Shown piece after piece: positions 1-7,505 of a DNA stretch of 64,000 nt; within the stretch, counting starts at the first letter, position 1; every line of letters starts with the position of its first letter. The DNA is from Epilithonimonas zeae (GTDB lineage Bacteria; Bacteroidota; Bacteroidia; Flavobacteriales; Weeksellaceae). Under the pieces are notes generated by a model. The model saw nothing but the letters and a program-made list of their open reading frames with translations, was not told the DNA's origin and did no database searches. The translations under genes were made by a program, and so were the position numbers. The stretch is from positions 2,232,001-2,296,000 of the forward strand of contig NZ_FSRK01000001.1 of the NCBI RefSeq assembly GCF_900141765.1. The letters are read 5' to 3'.

Positions 1-2
1 TC

Positions 3-122
3 TACAAAACCAAACAGTTTGACGACACTTTCCCTACACCACTTTTCGAAGATTTAAGAAAAACCGGTGATTTGAAATTCAAAACTGAGAATGATGAGTT
101 TCTGGTTTTTGTTCTGGAGTGA
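3..122 (+). CDS. 3' end of an unidentified protein (39 residues visible)
   Basis: An open frame runs from the window edge to a TGA at 120-122. The visible tail is acidic and ends in a hydrophobic strand (FLVFVLE), so the protein probably ends in a beta strand. Its codon use fits the neighbouring genes. The start and any diagnostic domain lie outside the window, so I cannot name it. A palindromic repeat begins about 30 bases after the stop. Confidence 0.55.
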   Translation, partial: YKTKQFDDTFPTPLFEDLRKTGDLKFKTENDEFLVFVLE

Positions 123-139
123 ATTAGAACCACAAAAAT

Positions 140-270
140 TTTTAACACAAAGTCCACAAAGTTTTTTTTAAAATTCAAATGTTTTAAGGTCACAAGGTTT
201 ATACTTCGCAACTATATTTACTATATAATTATTTGTGACCTTTGCGAAAATCATTGTAAACTTTGTGGTT
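140..270. repeat. Nested palindromic intergenic repeat (CACAAAGTCC family)
   Basis: Two nested inverted repeats fill the space before rlmB. The outer arms CCACAAAGTTT (154-164) and AAACTTTGTGG (258-268) are perfect complements. The inner arms GGTCACAA (188-195) and TTGTGACC (233-240) are also perfect. A partial relative with the shared core CAAAGTCCACAAAG lies at 46864-46932. The form is that of a non-coding dispersed element able to fold into a long hairpin; no ORF fits it. Confidence 0.6.
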
Positions 271-318
271 AGTCAGAACTTTACAATTTTCTTAAGATAA
301 AACTAATCTCAAAAACCT

Positions 319-326
319 TACTTTTG
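319..326 (+). promoter_or_regulatory. -7 promoter box of rlmB
   Basis: TACTTTTG matches the Bacteroidota -7 consensus TAnnTTTG and lies 18 bases before the rlmB ATG. No clear -33 TTG is visible upstream, so the call rests on the -7 box and position. Confidence 0.6.
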
Positions 327-344
327 CAAAACAAATTTTTATAA

Positions 345-1097
345 ATGAACGAACAGAAAAAAGATGATTTCATCTTCGGATTAAGACCTGTAATGGAAGC
401 TTTGGAAGCTGGAAAAACAGTGGATAAAATCTTTGTCCAAAATGCTTTGCAAGGCGAAATCTATATAGAACTGAAACAACTTCTTGCCAAACACAACCTG
501 CGTCCAAACTATGTTCCTGTAGAAAAACTCAACCGTTTTACAAGAAAAAACCATCAAGGTGTGGTTGCTTTCATTTCTGACGTTCCTTTTTATAAAATTG
601 AAGATGTCCTGCCTCAACTTTTCGAAGAAGGAAAAACGCCTTTCATCCTGATTCTTGACAGATTGACCGATGTCAGAAACTTTGGAGCCATTTGTAGAAC
701 TGCAGAATGTGTTGGAATCGATGCAATTCTGATTCCTGAAAAAGGTGGTGCTCCAATCAACTCAGACGCGATTAAAACTTCGGCTGGAGCCATTTATAAC
801 ATTAAGATTTGTAAAGAAAAAAATCTCGCTCATTCGGTGGATTTTTTACAACAAAGTGGCATCAAAGTGTTTTCTGCAACAGAAAAGGCGCAGAAATTGA
901 TATACGATGCAGACTTCACAGAACCGTGCGCAATCGTGATGGGAAATGAGGAAACGGGGATTTCGAAAGAAGTACTTCATCATTCGGATGAGAAAATAAA
1001 ACTTCCGATAGAAGGTAAAACCCAATCTCTGAACGTCTCTGTAGCGTGTGGTGCAATTCTTTATGAAGCCGTAAGACAGAAAATTATTAATAACTAA
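345..1097 (+). CDS. rlmB: 23S rRNA 2'-O-methyltransferase (TrmH/SpoU family, RlmB-like)
   Basis: This 250-residue SPOUT-class enzyme should transfer a methyl group from SAM to a ribose 2'-OH; RlmB modifies G2251 of 23S rRNA. An N-terminal substrate-binding domain (about 8-85) is followed by the knotted catalytic domain. All three family motifs are visible: NFGAICRTAE (112-121), VMGNEETGIS (198-207) and LNVSVACGAILYE (229-241). Length is normal for RlmB. The ATG at 345 follows an A/T-rich leader and a good -7 box, so it is monocistronic or the first gene of its unit. Another TrmH-family target cannot be excluded, but the N-terminal domain favours RlmB. Confidence 0.9.
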   Translation: MNEQKKDDFIFGLRPVMEALEAGKTVDKIFVQNALQGEIYIELKQLLAKHNLRPNYVPVEKLNRFTRKNHQGVVAFISDVPFYKIEDVLPQLFEEGKTPFILILDRLTDVRNFGAICRTAECVGIDAILIPEKGGAPINSDAIKTSAGAIYNIKICKEKNLAHSVDFLQQSGIKVFSATEKAQKLIYDADFTEPCAIVMGNEETGISKEVLHHSDEKIKLPIEGKTQSLNVSVACGAILYEAVRQKIINN

Positions 1098-1103
1098 AAG
1101 ATT

Positions 1104-1221
1104 TATTTGGGCAACTTATCCGCCTTCCGCTCCAAATATTTTTTGCAGAAAATTTCAAATTCAATAGAACTTGAGAACAAGCAAAAAAGGATTTCCGCTC
1201 AAGTCGGGTTGCTGCAATTCA
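1104..1221 (-). repeat. Dispersed GGCGGATAA...GCCC repeat, copy 1
   Basis: Read on the minus strand, this element runs from GAATTGCAGCAACCCGACTT, through a short inverted segment, to GGAGCGGAAGGCGGATAAG and TTGCCCAAATAA. The same start and end modules occur in the same order at 22881-23028, and the end module also at 27892-28014. It sits between rlmB and the next gene. It explains a spurious in-frame N-terminal extension of the downstream lipoprotein. Confidence 0.75.
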
Positions 1222-1256
1222 GTGTTCCAATAAAAATCTTTTATCAAACATCAATT

Positions 1257-2309
1257 ATGAAAAAAATAACAGCGCTTGCGCTAATTGCGATAACATTAGT
1301 AGCTTGTAAAAAAGAAACAAAAACCGTTACAAGAGTTGACCCAAAAACAGGAAAAACAGAAACTGTAACTGTAGAAGTTTCTCCGGAAGAAGCTGCAAAA
1401 CCAAAAGCTATTGCTGACAGCAGTGGCATTTACAAACAAAAATTCATTTTGGAAAAAGGAACTACTTATCCTTTAGTTTCTTACCAGAGAGAAATTCAGC
1501 AACTCACTTCGCCTGATGGAAAAACAGTATCCGGAACAAGCGAATCTACAGACGAAATGTCCATTACCGTCAATGATTTCAAGGACAACATTTACGACCT
1601 GACTCTTAATATGGTTGGGAAAAGAATGTCAAGTTCAGCCAACGGAAAAACAATGGTTATTGACACCAAACAAGCTGCTCCAAAAGAGGAAGGTTTGAAA
1701 ATGGAATATATGATCAGCAAAGGTCTTGCAGGCAATAAACTGAATGTAAAAATGGACGCTTTTGGAAACATCAAATCCGTAACCGGTTTTGAAACTGTTC
1801 ATAATAATCTAAGAAAAGCCATCGCAGGAACAATCAAAGACAAAAAACAACAAGACGCCATTATTGAGAACTTCAAAGCTGGTTTCAATGAGGAAATGAT
1901 GAAGGAGCAATTAGGTAAAAACCTTAAATTGATACCTTCAAAAGGTGCTAAAATTGGAGAAAAATGGTCAACTTCCGAAGATATTGACCCAAGTGGAAAA
2001 CTGAAGCAGACTTTGACATTCACTTTGGTGAAAGTTGAAGACGGAAAAGCAGAAATCAACGTAACAGGTGTAATTCCTTCCAAATCCGACAAGCAATCCA
2101 AAGACGGAATGACGCACACGATGAGTATGGGCGGTTCTGAAAGTGGAAAAATCATCATCGATGAAAATACAGGCTGGCTTCTGAATCAGAATCTTTCTGT
2201 GAAAACGAATCAGAAAGAGACTTTATCAGACGGCAAACAGACGCAAAGTATGACAAAAAATTCTACAACGTCTATTATCATTAATCCTTCTTATAAAGAG
2301 GCTAATTAA
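1257..2309 (+). CDS. Exported lipoprotein (DUF6263-like)
   Basis: The 350-residue protein starts with a lipoprotein signal peptide: MKK, a hydrophobic stretch and the lipobox-like LVAC with Cys near residue 16. A charged Lys/Thr/Glu-rich linker follows, then a long domain rich in beta strands with several GK/DGK turns. The size and style fit DUF6263 proteins of Flavobacteriia, whose function is unknown. I chose ATG 1257 because it begins the signal peptide; an upstream in-frame TTG would add 50 residues that only translate a repeat. A small DUF4834-like gene follows after 18 bases, probably in one transcript ending at 2587-2622. Confidence 0.75.
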   Translation: MKKITALALIAITLVACKKETKTVTRVDPKTGKTETVTVEVSPEEAAKPKAIADSSGIYKQKFILEKGTTYPLVSYQREIQQLTSPDGKTVSGTSESTDEMSITVNDFKDNIYDLTLNMVGKRMSSSANGKTMVIDTKQAAPKEEGLKMEYMISKGLAGNKLNVKMDAFGNIKSVTGFETVHNNLRKAIAGTIKDKKQQDAIIENFKAGFNEEMMKEQLGKNLKLIPSKGAKIGEKWSTSEDIDPSGKLKQTLTFTLVKVEDGKAEINVTGVIPSKSDKQSKDGMTHTMSMGGSESGKIIIDENTGWLLNQNLSVKTNQKETLSDGKQTQSMTKNSTTSIIINPSYKEAN

Positions 2310-2327
2310 TTTAAAATAATTATTAAA

Positions 2328-2561
2328 ATGTTGAAACACATTTTTGAATTCATATTAGCAGTTATCATTATATTCTTCGTTTGGAATATTTTGAAAAGAT
2401 TGTTTTTCAATGCGTTTTATAAAAATTTTCCCGCATTGAATCCTAAAAATCAGCAGCAGAACCAACAGCAAAGCAACTCTAAAAAAATGCCTAACCAAAA
2501 GGTAAAATGGGATGCAGAAACTGTAGATTATGAGGAAATAAAAGAAGAGAAAAAAACTTAG
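2328..2561 (+). CDS. Small membrane-anchored protein (DUF4834-like)
   Basis: A 77-residue protein with one N-terminal membrane helix (about 7-25), a short aromatic juxtamembrane segment (FFNAFYKNF), a Gln/Asn-rich linker, and an acidic tail containing VKWDAETVDYEEI. This layout matches DUF4834, a family confined to Bacteroidota and of unknown role. It should lie in the inner membrane with a cytoplasmic tail. It follows the lipoprotein gene closely and is followed by a strong terminator. Confidence 0.7.
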   Translation: MLKHIFEFILAVIIIFFVWNILKRLFFNAFYKNFPALNPKNQQQNQQQSNSKKMPNQKVKWDAETVDYEEIKEEKKT

Positions 2562-2586
2562 TTTTACTCTTAATTAAAATAAACGC

Positions 2587-2622
2587 AAAACCTTTCAGAT
2601 TTTTGAGTCTGAAAGGTTTTTT
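2587..2622 (+). terminator. Intrinsic terminator
   Basis: A 13-bp perfect stem, AAAACCTTTCAGA (2587-2599) with TCTGAAAGGTTTT (2608-2620), continues into a T-run. It closes the lipoprotein-DUF4834 unit. Confidence 0.85.
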
Positions 2623-2663
2623 AATATTAAATTTGAAATTCGAAAATTTAAAGCAATCATTGT

Positions 2664-5201
2664 ATGTTCAAAAACAATAAAAATCTAATATTCGTTCTTG
2701 CAAGTCTTGTTCTATTCATTTTGCTGGCGGTGGTTTACGCAAATCCTGTTATCTCAGGAAAGCGATTGATGCAGCACGACATCGTATTTTACAAAGGTGG
2801 TGCAGAAGAACTTTTGCAATACCGTGCAAATAACGAAAACGAAACGTATTGGAGCGACGCAATGTTTGGCGGAATGCCGACTTATCAAACCGGGGCACAA
2901 TTCCGTGGTGATATCATCAAAAAAATTGATGATTTGTTTTTGTTTCTTCCAAAACCTGCGAATTATCTGTTCTTATTGTTTGCAGGGTTTTTCTTTTTAG
3001 GAATGGTTGCCGTTAGGAATTGGAAATATTCTTTGCTTGGCGCAACATTCTTCGGATTATCAACTTATTTTTATATAATTATCGCCGCCGGACACAATGG
3101 AAAAGTTCATACCATTGCTTATTTTGCACCACTTTTAGCCGGAATTATACTCGTTTATTTTAGAAAAAAATACATTCTCGGATTCATTGTTACAGCGCTT
3201 TTTGCCGGTTTGCAGATTTGTGCGAATCACCCACAAATGACTTATTATTTGTTTCTTGGATTAGGATTCTTATTCCTGTCCGAATTGATAAGAGCCATCA
3301 AAGGAAAAATTGAATGGAAACATTTCCTAATTTCCTCCGGAATTGTGGGATTAGCAGTAATCATTGGTGTTGGAATGAATTCCCAAAGAATTATGGCCAA
3401 TGCCGAATATGTAAAAGAAACCGTTCGTGGAAAACAAATCCTAAATACAGGTTCCCATACAGCAGGAAAATCCGGAATGGACAAAGAAAGCATCACAATG
3501 TGGAGCTACGGAAAATTAGAAACACTTAACTTATTCATTCCGAGATTAATGGGAGGAGGAAGTCAGGAACCAGGTTCAGACAAAATGATGGAACACGTAC
3601 AGGAATTAGCTCAGGAAAATATCAAATCCCAGCAAGAATACGAAATGATGATGAAAGGTTTTGGAAGCCTGACTTATTGGGGCGACCAACCGAGCACATC
3701 TGGACCAGCCTACCAAGGTGCCGTTGTTTGTTTCTTGGCGATTTTAGGGTTTTTCTTTGCCGGAAAAAAGTACAGATATTGGATTTTAGGCGCGTCGATT
3801 TTGACCGTTTTATTGGCCTGGGGAAGTAATTTCGCAATCCTGACAGATTTTTTCATTGATTATATTCCTTTATATAATAAATTCCGTGCACCGTCTTCTA
3901 TCTTGGTGGTTGTTGAGTTTTTGTTCCCGCTTATTGCGATTCTTGGATTGTACAAATTCTTTACTGATGAAAATCTGACCGAAGAATATAAAAAGAAAAC
4001 TTTGATTTATGTTTCAGGAACGGTTCTAGGAATCACACTGATTCTGACTCTTTTCGGAAAAGGAATTTTAGGCTTCTACACAGCGACTGAGAAAACTTAT
4101 CTTCCACCATTTTTATTGGATTATTTGGTAGGCGAAAGAGCATCAATGTTCCAAGCTGATGCAATCAAAGCAATTATTTATGTTTTGATTACAGCAGGTG
4201 CATTATTTTTAGGATTAAAGAAAAAACTGAACGTCAATATCGTTTTATTAATTATCGGATTCGTGAGTTTGTTTGACCTTTGGACAGTTAACAGACGTTA
4301 TCTGAACGATGATAATTTTGTTGATAAAACATTTGCTGATTCGCCGTTTCAGACAGAAAATTCGGAATATCTGATGAGTAAAGCCGGCAACGATTCTTTT
4401 GTTCAAAGTCTTTTGCAACAGACTGAAGTTAATAAAGCTTTACAAACGATTGCTGAAAAAGATAAAGACCATTACAGAATTTTCAATAATATTCTCTCAA
4501 CTTTCAGCGAGACTAATACATCTTATTTCAAATCGTCAATTGGTGGTTATCACGCTGTTAAATTGAGACGTTATGATGATTTAATCAACAAATATTTCTC
4601 AACAACCGACCAAGTGAAAACAGTTAGAATCCTGAACATGCTGAACACCAAATATTTCTTAGTTGGCGACCAGCAAAAACCAGAAATCACACCCAATCCT
4701 GAAGCTAATGGCAATGCGTGGTTTGTTTCTGATGTAAAATTTGTAAATAATCCAAATGAAGAAATTAACGAAACCGGAAATTTTGATACTAAAAAAATTG
4801 CTGTGATTTCTAAAGATGACAAAGCTTATTTCAACGGAAAAAATTTGGTTAAAGATTCAACCGCTTATTTGGATTTAAAAACATATCAGCCAAACGAATT
4901 ATCATTTGATTCATCTTCTAAAACGCCTCAATTGGCTGTATTTTCAGAGATTTATTATCCACACGGCTGGAATGTTTATTTGGACGGAAACAAAGTGGAT
5001 CACATCAAAGCAAATTACCTTTTGAGAGCCCTTTATGTTCCTGCAGGAAAACATAAAATCGAAATGAAATTTGAACCAGCTGTTATCGAAAAAGGGAAAT
5101 TATTCTCTTTGATAAGTTTTGGATTGTTTATTTTATTGAGTTTGATTGGTGGTTATTTTCTGTTTAAAGATTTTAGGAAGTCTGAGGTTGTTCAAGCCTA
5201 A
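2664..5201 (+). CDS. YfhO-family polytopic membrane protein
   Basis: This 845-residue protein has about 12-14 predicted membrane helices: one at the N-terminus (about 9-27), a block through roughly residue 220, further helices at 360-560, and a final helix near 810-832. A soluble region (about 565-805) lies between. The opening with NPVISGKRLMQHDI and an SDAMFGGMPTYQ motif is typical of the YfhO family, which in Gram-positives affects lipoteichoic acid glycosylation and is GT-C-like. In Bacteroidota a role in envelope glycan or lipid modification is inferred only. It lies alone between two terminators. Confidence 0.85.
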   Translation: MFKNNKNLIFVLASLVLFILLAVVYANPVISGKRLMQHDIVFYKGGAEELLQYRANNENETYWSDAMFGGMPTYQTGAQFRGDIIKKIDDLFLFLPKPANYLFLLFAGFFFLGMVAVRNWKYSLLGATFFGLSTYFYIIIAAGHNGKVHTIAYFAPLLAGIILVYFRKKYILGFIVTALFAGLQICANHPQMTYYLFLGLGFLFLSELIRAIKGKIEWKHFLISSGIVGLAVIIGVGMNSQRIMANAEYVKETVRGKQILNTGSHTAGKSGMDKESITMWSYGKLETLNLFIPRLMGGGSQEPGSDKMMEHVQELAQENIKSQQEYEMMMKGFGSLTYWGDQPSTSGPAYQGAVVCFLAILGFFFAGKKYRYWILGASILTVLLAWGSNFAILTDFFIDYIPLYNKFRAPSSILVVVEFLFPLIAILGLYKFFTDENLTEEYKKKTLIYVSGTVLGITLILTLFGKGILGFYTATEKTYLPPFLLDYLVGERASMFQADAIKAIIYVLITAGALFLGLKKKLNVNIVLLIIGFVSLFDLWTVNRRYLNDDNFVDKTFADSPFQTENSEYLMSKAGNDSFVQSLLQQTEVNKALQTIAEKDKDHYRIFNNILSTFSETNTSYFKSSIGGYHAVKLRRYDDLINKYFSTTDQVKTVRILNMLNTKYFLVGDQQKPEITPNPEANGNAWFVSDVKFVNNPNEEINETGNFDTKKIAVISKDDKAYFNGKNLVKDSTAYLDLKTYQPNELSFDSSSKTPQLAVFSEIYYPHGWNVYLDGNKVDHIKANYLLRALYVPAGKHKIEMKFEPAVIEKGKLFSLISFGLFILLSLIGGYFLFKDFRKSEVVQA

Positions 5202-5220
5202 AAATATTAGATAAAAACAT

Positions 5221-5252
5221 AAAAAAGCAACTCAAGTCGAGTTGCTTTTTAT
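5221..5252 (+). terminator. Intrinsic terminator of the YfhO gene
   Basis: AGCAACTC (5226-5233) pairs with GAGTTGCT (5239-5246), with A-runs before and a T-run after. Nearly the same stem recurs at 5731-5751 on the other side of the next small gene. Confidence 0.8.
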
Positions 5253-5278
5253 TAGATTTGAATTATAAAATTAAATCA

Positions 5279-5716
5279 ATGATTCCACAAACCGAAATTG
5301 AGCTAGAAAATTGGATGAAGAATAATTGCTATAATTTCAATAATTACTCTATTAATGAAAGTCTTATTTGGGAAGGTTTTGGAATCGAAAAAAACGGATC
5401 TATTTTTCATTGGTATTATACTGAACGAGGAGAAAAAAACATACTTAAAACCTTCCGAACTGAACAGGAAATTATTGAGTTTATATACAATCAATTAAAT
5501 ACGGATAAATGGGCGAAAACGCATTGTATAGGTTTTGGATTCGACAAAAATGAAGCAGAACGGTTAGCAAATATTCTTATTGAGATGAATATTGAATATT
5601 TTCAAGATCAAATTTCTTATTATCATGACAAACCAGCTTACAGAACTTTCATTTTAGGATGCGATATTTTGAAAGTTGAGAATTTAAAAACAAAATATTA
5701 TAATCCACCTCAATAA
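5279..5716 (+). CDS. Hypothetical protein resembling polymorphic-toxin immunity proteins
   Basis: A 145-residue soluble protein with no signal peptide or membrane segment. It is rich in Trp/Tyr/Glu/Asn and of mixed alpha/beta character, with motifs GFGIEKNGSIFHWYYTERG (about 34-52) and PAYRTFILGCDI (about 120-131). These remind me of small immunity families such as Imm59, but I recognise this only by style. No toxin gene is adjacent. The ATG at 5279 is preferred over a TTG at 5258. The gene lies between two near-identical terminators, as if it were an inserted cassette. Confidence 0.6.
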   Translation: MIPQTEIELENWMKNNCYNFNNYSINESLIWEGFGIEKNGSIFHWYYTERGEKNILKTFRTEQEIIEFIYNQLNTDKWAKTHCIGFGFDKNEAERLANILIEMNIEYFQDQISYYHDKPAYRTFILGCDILKVENLKTKYYNPPQ

Positions 5717-5726
5717 TCGCAAAATA

Positions 5727-5757
5727 AAAAAGCAACTCAAATTGAGTTGCTTTAATT
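5727..5757. terminator. Bidirectional terminator between the immunity-like gene and rpsO
   Basis: AGCAACTCAA (5731-5740) pairs with TTGAGTTGCT (5742-5751). It is flanked by A-runs on the left and T-runs on the right, so it can end the plus-strand gene and also rpsO on the minus strand. Confidence 0.8.
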
Positions 5758-5777
5758 TTTTTTGCGTGAGCTTGGAA

Positions 5778-6047
5778 TTATTTTCTGATTCCTAATTCAG
5801 CGATGATTGCTCTATATCTGTTGATATCTTTTTTCTTCAAATAGTCTAAAAGAGCTTTTCTTTTACCTACTAACTTTACAAGAGATCTTTCTGTGTTGAA
5901 GTCTTTGTGGTTAGCTTTCAAGTGCTGAGTCAAGTGGTTGATTCTAAAAGTGAATAGAGCAACTTGTCCTTCAGCAGTCCCTGTGTCTTGTGCAGATTTA
6001 CCGTGCTTTGCGAAAATTTCTGCTTTTTTTTCTGTTGTTAAATACAT
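5778..6047 (-). CDS. rpsO: 30S ribosomal protein S15
   Basis: The 89-residue product is a full-length S15. It binds 16S rRNA near the central-domain three-way junction early in 30S assembly. Family features seen are GTAEGQVALFTFRINHLTQHLK (in two parts: GTAEGQVAL, FRINHLTQHLK), H-KDFNTERSLVKLVGKRKALLDYL, and a basic C-terminus ending in GIRK. It is monocistronic, with a -7 box 38 bases upstream and a terminator just after the stop. In other phyla S15 represses its own mRNA; no such structure is obvious in the short leader here. Confidence 0.97.
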   Translation of the reverse strand: MYLTTEKKAEIFAKHGKSAQDTGTAEGQVALFTFRINHLTQHLKANHKDFNTERSLVKLVGKRKALLDYLKKKDINRYRAIIAELGIRK

Positions 6048-6084
6048 TCCAATATTGTTTAATGATTATTATGTAATTCGGGTG

Positions 6085-6092
6085 CAAAGATA
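6085..6092 (-). promoter_or_regulatory. -7 promoter box of rpsO
   Basis: On the minus strand this reads TATCTTTG, a perfect TAnnTTTG match, 37 bases before the rpsO ATG. Confidence 0.65.
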
Positions 6093-6131
6093 GGATTTAT
6101 TTTCGGATTAGAAACTGTAAATCAAAAATTA

Positions 6132-7427
6132 TCACCTCTCTTCTATCAAATAACTTTTCACCTGTTGAAAATCAACAGAAAATTCCACAGATCGCTTTTC
6201 TCTTTTATTGAATGCCTCTAATTTCTCTGGAATGGTAACTTCCTCCTTCAGAACATCTTCTACAACTTCTACAAACTTTGCAGGATGGGCTGTTTCTAAT
6301 AAAACACCAACAAAATCTTCATTCGATTTCTTAGAATATTTTTCTAAACCAAGATAAGCAACTGCGCCATGTGGGTCCAAAGTATAGCCAAAATCACTCT
6401 TAACTTTAATCATCGTATCTTTTGTTTCTTCATCTGAAAAAGAATAAGACTCGATCTCTTTTTTGAATTCTGAAACATCATTATTGAAAAGACTTTTCAT
6501 TCTTTCAAAATTGCTTGGATTGCCAACGTCCATTGCGTTGCTGATGGTTTGCTTTGAAGGTTTTGATTCGTAATTTCCGGTTTCCAGATAATTTGGAACG
6601 ACATCATTTGAATTTGTTGAAGCGATGAATTGATGAACAGGCAATCCCATTTTCTTGGCAAAAAGCCCCGCTGTCAAGTTCCCAAAGTTCCCACTCGGAA
6701 CAGAGAAAACAATTGGTTTTCCTAATTTTTGTAATTGAGCAAAAGCCCAGAAATAATAAAAAGATTGAGGAATCAATCTTGCGATATTAATACTATTCGC
6801 AGATGTTAAAGTGAATTTTCGATTCAGTTCCTCATCGGACAGAATTTGTTTTGCCAGAGCCTGACAATCATCAAAAGTTCCATCGATTTCTAAAGCTTTG
6901 ATATTTCCACCCCAAGTTGTAAGCTGTTTTTCTTGCAACGGACTTACTTTTCCTTTCGGATAAAGAATATAAACCTCGATTCCCTGCACTTCGAAAAATC
7001 CAGACGCAACTGCACTTCCCGTATCTCCAGAAGTTGCTGCAATCACTTTCATTGGTTTCCCTCCAGAGAAGTAAGACATCATTCTTGCCATAAATCTTGC
7101 GCCAACATCTTTGAAAGCCATTGTTGGTCCGTGAAATAACTCTAGTGAATAAATATCCTCTGAAATTTTCACTGCAGGAATTTCAAAGTTTAAAACTTCA
7201 TCGATGATCTCTTTCAAATTGTCATCGGAAATGGATTCATCGAGAAATTCTTTTGCCACTCGAAAACCAATTTCCTGCAACGTTAAATTGGGTAAATTTT
7301 CAAAAAATTCAGAATCCAATTGTGGAATATATTCCGGCATAAAAAGTCCGCCGTCATCTGCTAAACCTTTTAGAATAGCTGTTTTTATATTGGTTTGTTC
7401 TTGTTTTCTTGTTGATATGTATTTCAT
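6132..7427 (-). CDS. thrC: Threonine synthase
   Basis: This 431-residue PLP enzyme converts O-phosphohomoserine to threonine, the last pathway step. The N-terminal MKYISTRKQE block, HGPTMAFKDVGARFMA (PLP lysine in FKD), the AATSGDTGSAVASGF phosphate-binding loop and VPSGNFGNLTAGL are all visible. Length is normal. I chose the ATG at 7427; an upstream in-frame start would add 19 residues that translate an intergenic hairpin. It is the last gene of thrA-thrB-thrC. Confidence 0.95.
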   Translation of the reverse strand: MKYISTRKQEQTNIKTAILKGLADDGGLFMPEYIPQLDSEFFENLPNLTLQEIGFRVAKEFLDESISDDNLKEIIDEVLNFEIPAVKISEDIYSLELFHGPTMAFKDVGARFMARMMSYFSGGKPMKVIAATSGDTGSAVASGFFEVQGIEVYILYPKGKVSPLQEKQLTTWGGNIKALEIDGTFDDCQALAKQILSDEELNRKFTLTSANSINIARLIPQSFYYFWAFAQLQKLGKPIVFSVPSGNFGNLTAGLFAKKMGLPVHQFIASTNSNDVVPNYLETGNYESKPSKQTISNAMDVGNPSNFERMKSLFNNDVSEFKKEIESYSFSDEETKDTMIKVKSDFGYTLDPHGAVAYLGLEKYSKKSNEDFVGVLLETAHPAKFVEVVEDVLKEEVTIPEKLEAFNKREKRSVEFSVDFQQVKSYLIEER

Positions 7428-7451
7428 TTTATTTTTGTTAGATGTTGGGTT

Positions 7452-7495
7452 TTGGAAGCTGGATGTTAAAAAAACTTCTAACATCCAGCTTCCAA
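7452..7495. repeat. Perfect 17-bp inverted repeat between thrB and thrC
   Basis: TTGGAAGCTGGATGTTA (7452-7468) and TAACATCCAGCTTCCAA (7479-7495) are exact complements with a 10-base loop. The same words (CCAGCTTCCA, CTTCCGGCTTTTT) reappear degenerately at about 45719-45750 after mvaD. It probably belongs to a dispersed palindromic family, and in the thr mRNA it could modulate thrC expression or stability. Confidence 0.7.
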
Positions 7496-7505
7496 CTTTT
7501 GACTT

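Noticed and set aside
1107-1256. N-terminal extension of the lipoprotein from a TTG at 1107
   Set aside because: The 50 extra residues translate a dispersed repeat, and the signal peptide starts at ATG 1257.
1799-2158. 119-residue minus-strand ORF
   Set aside because: Shadow of the lipoprotein gene on the opposite strand, with no signal or family pattern.
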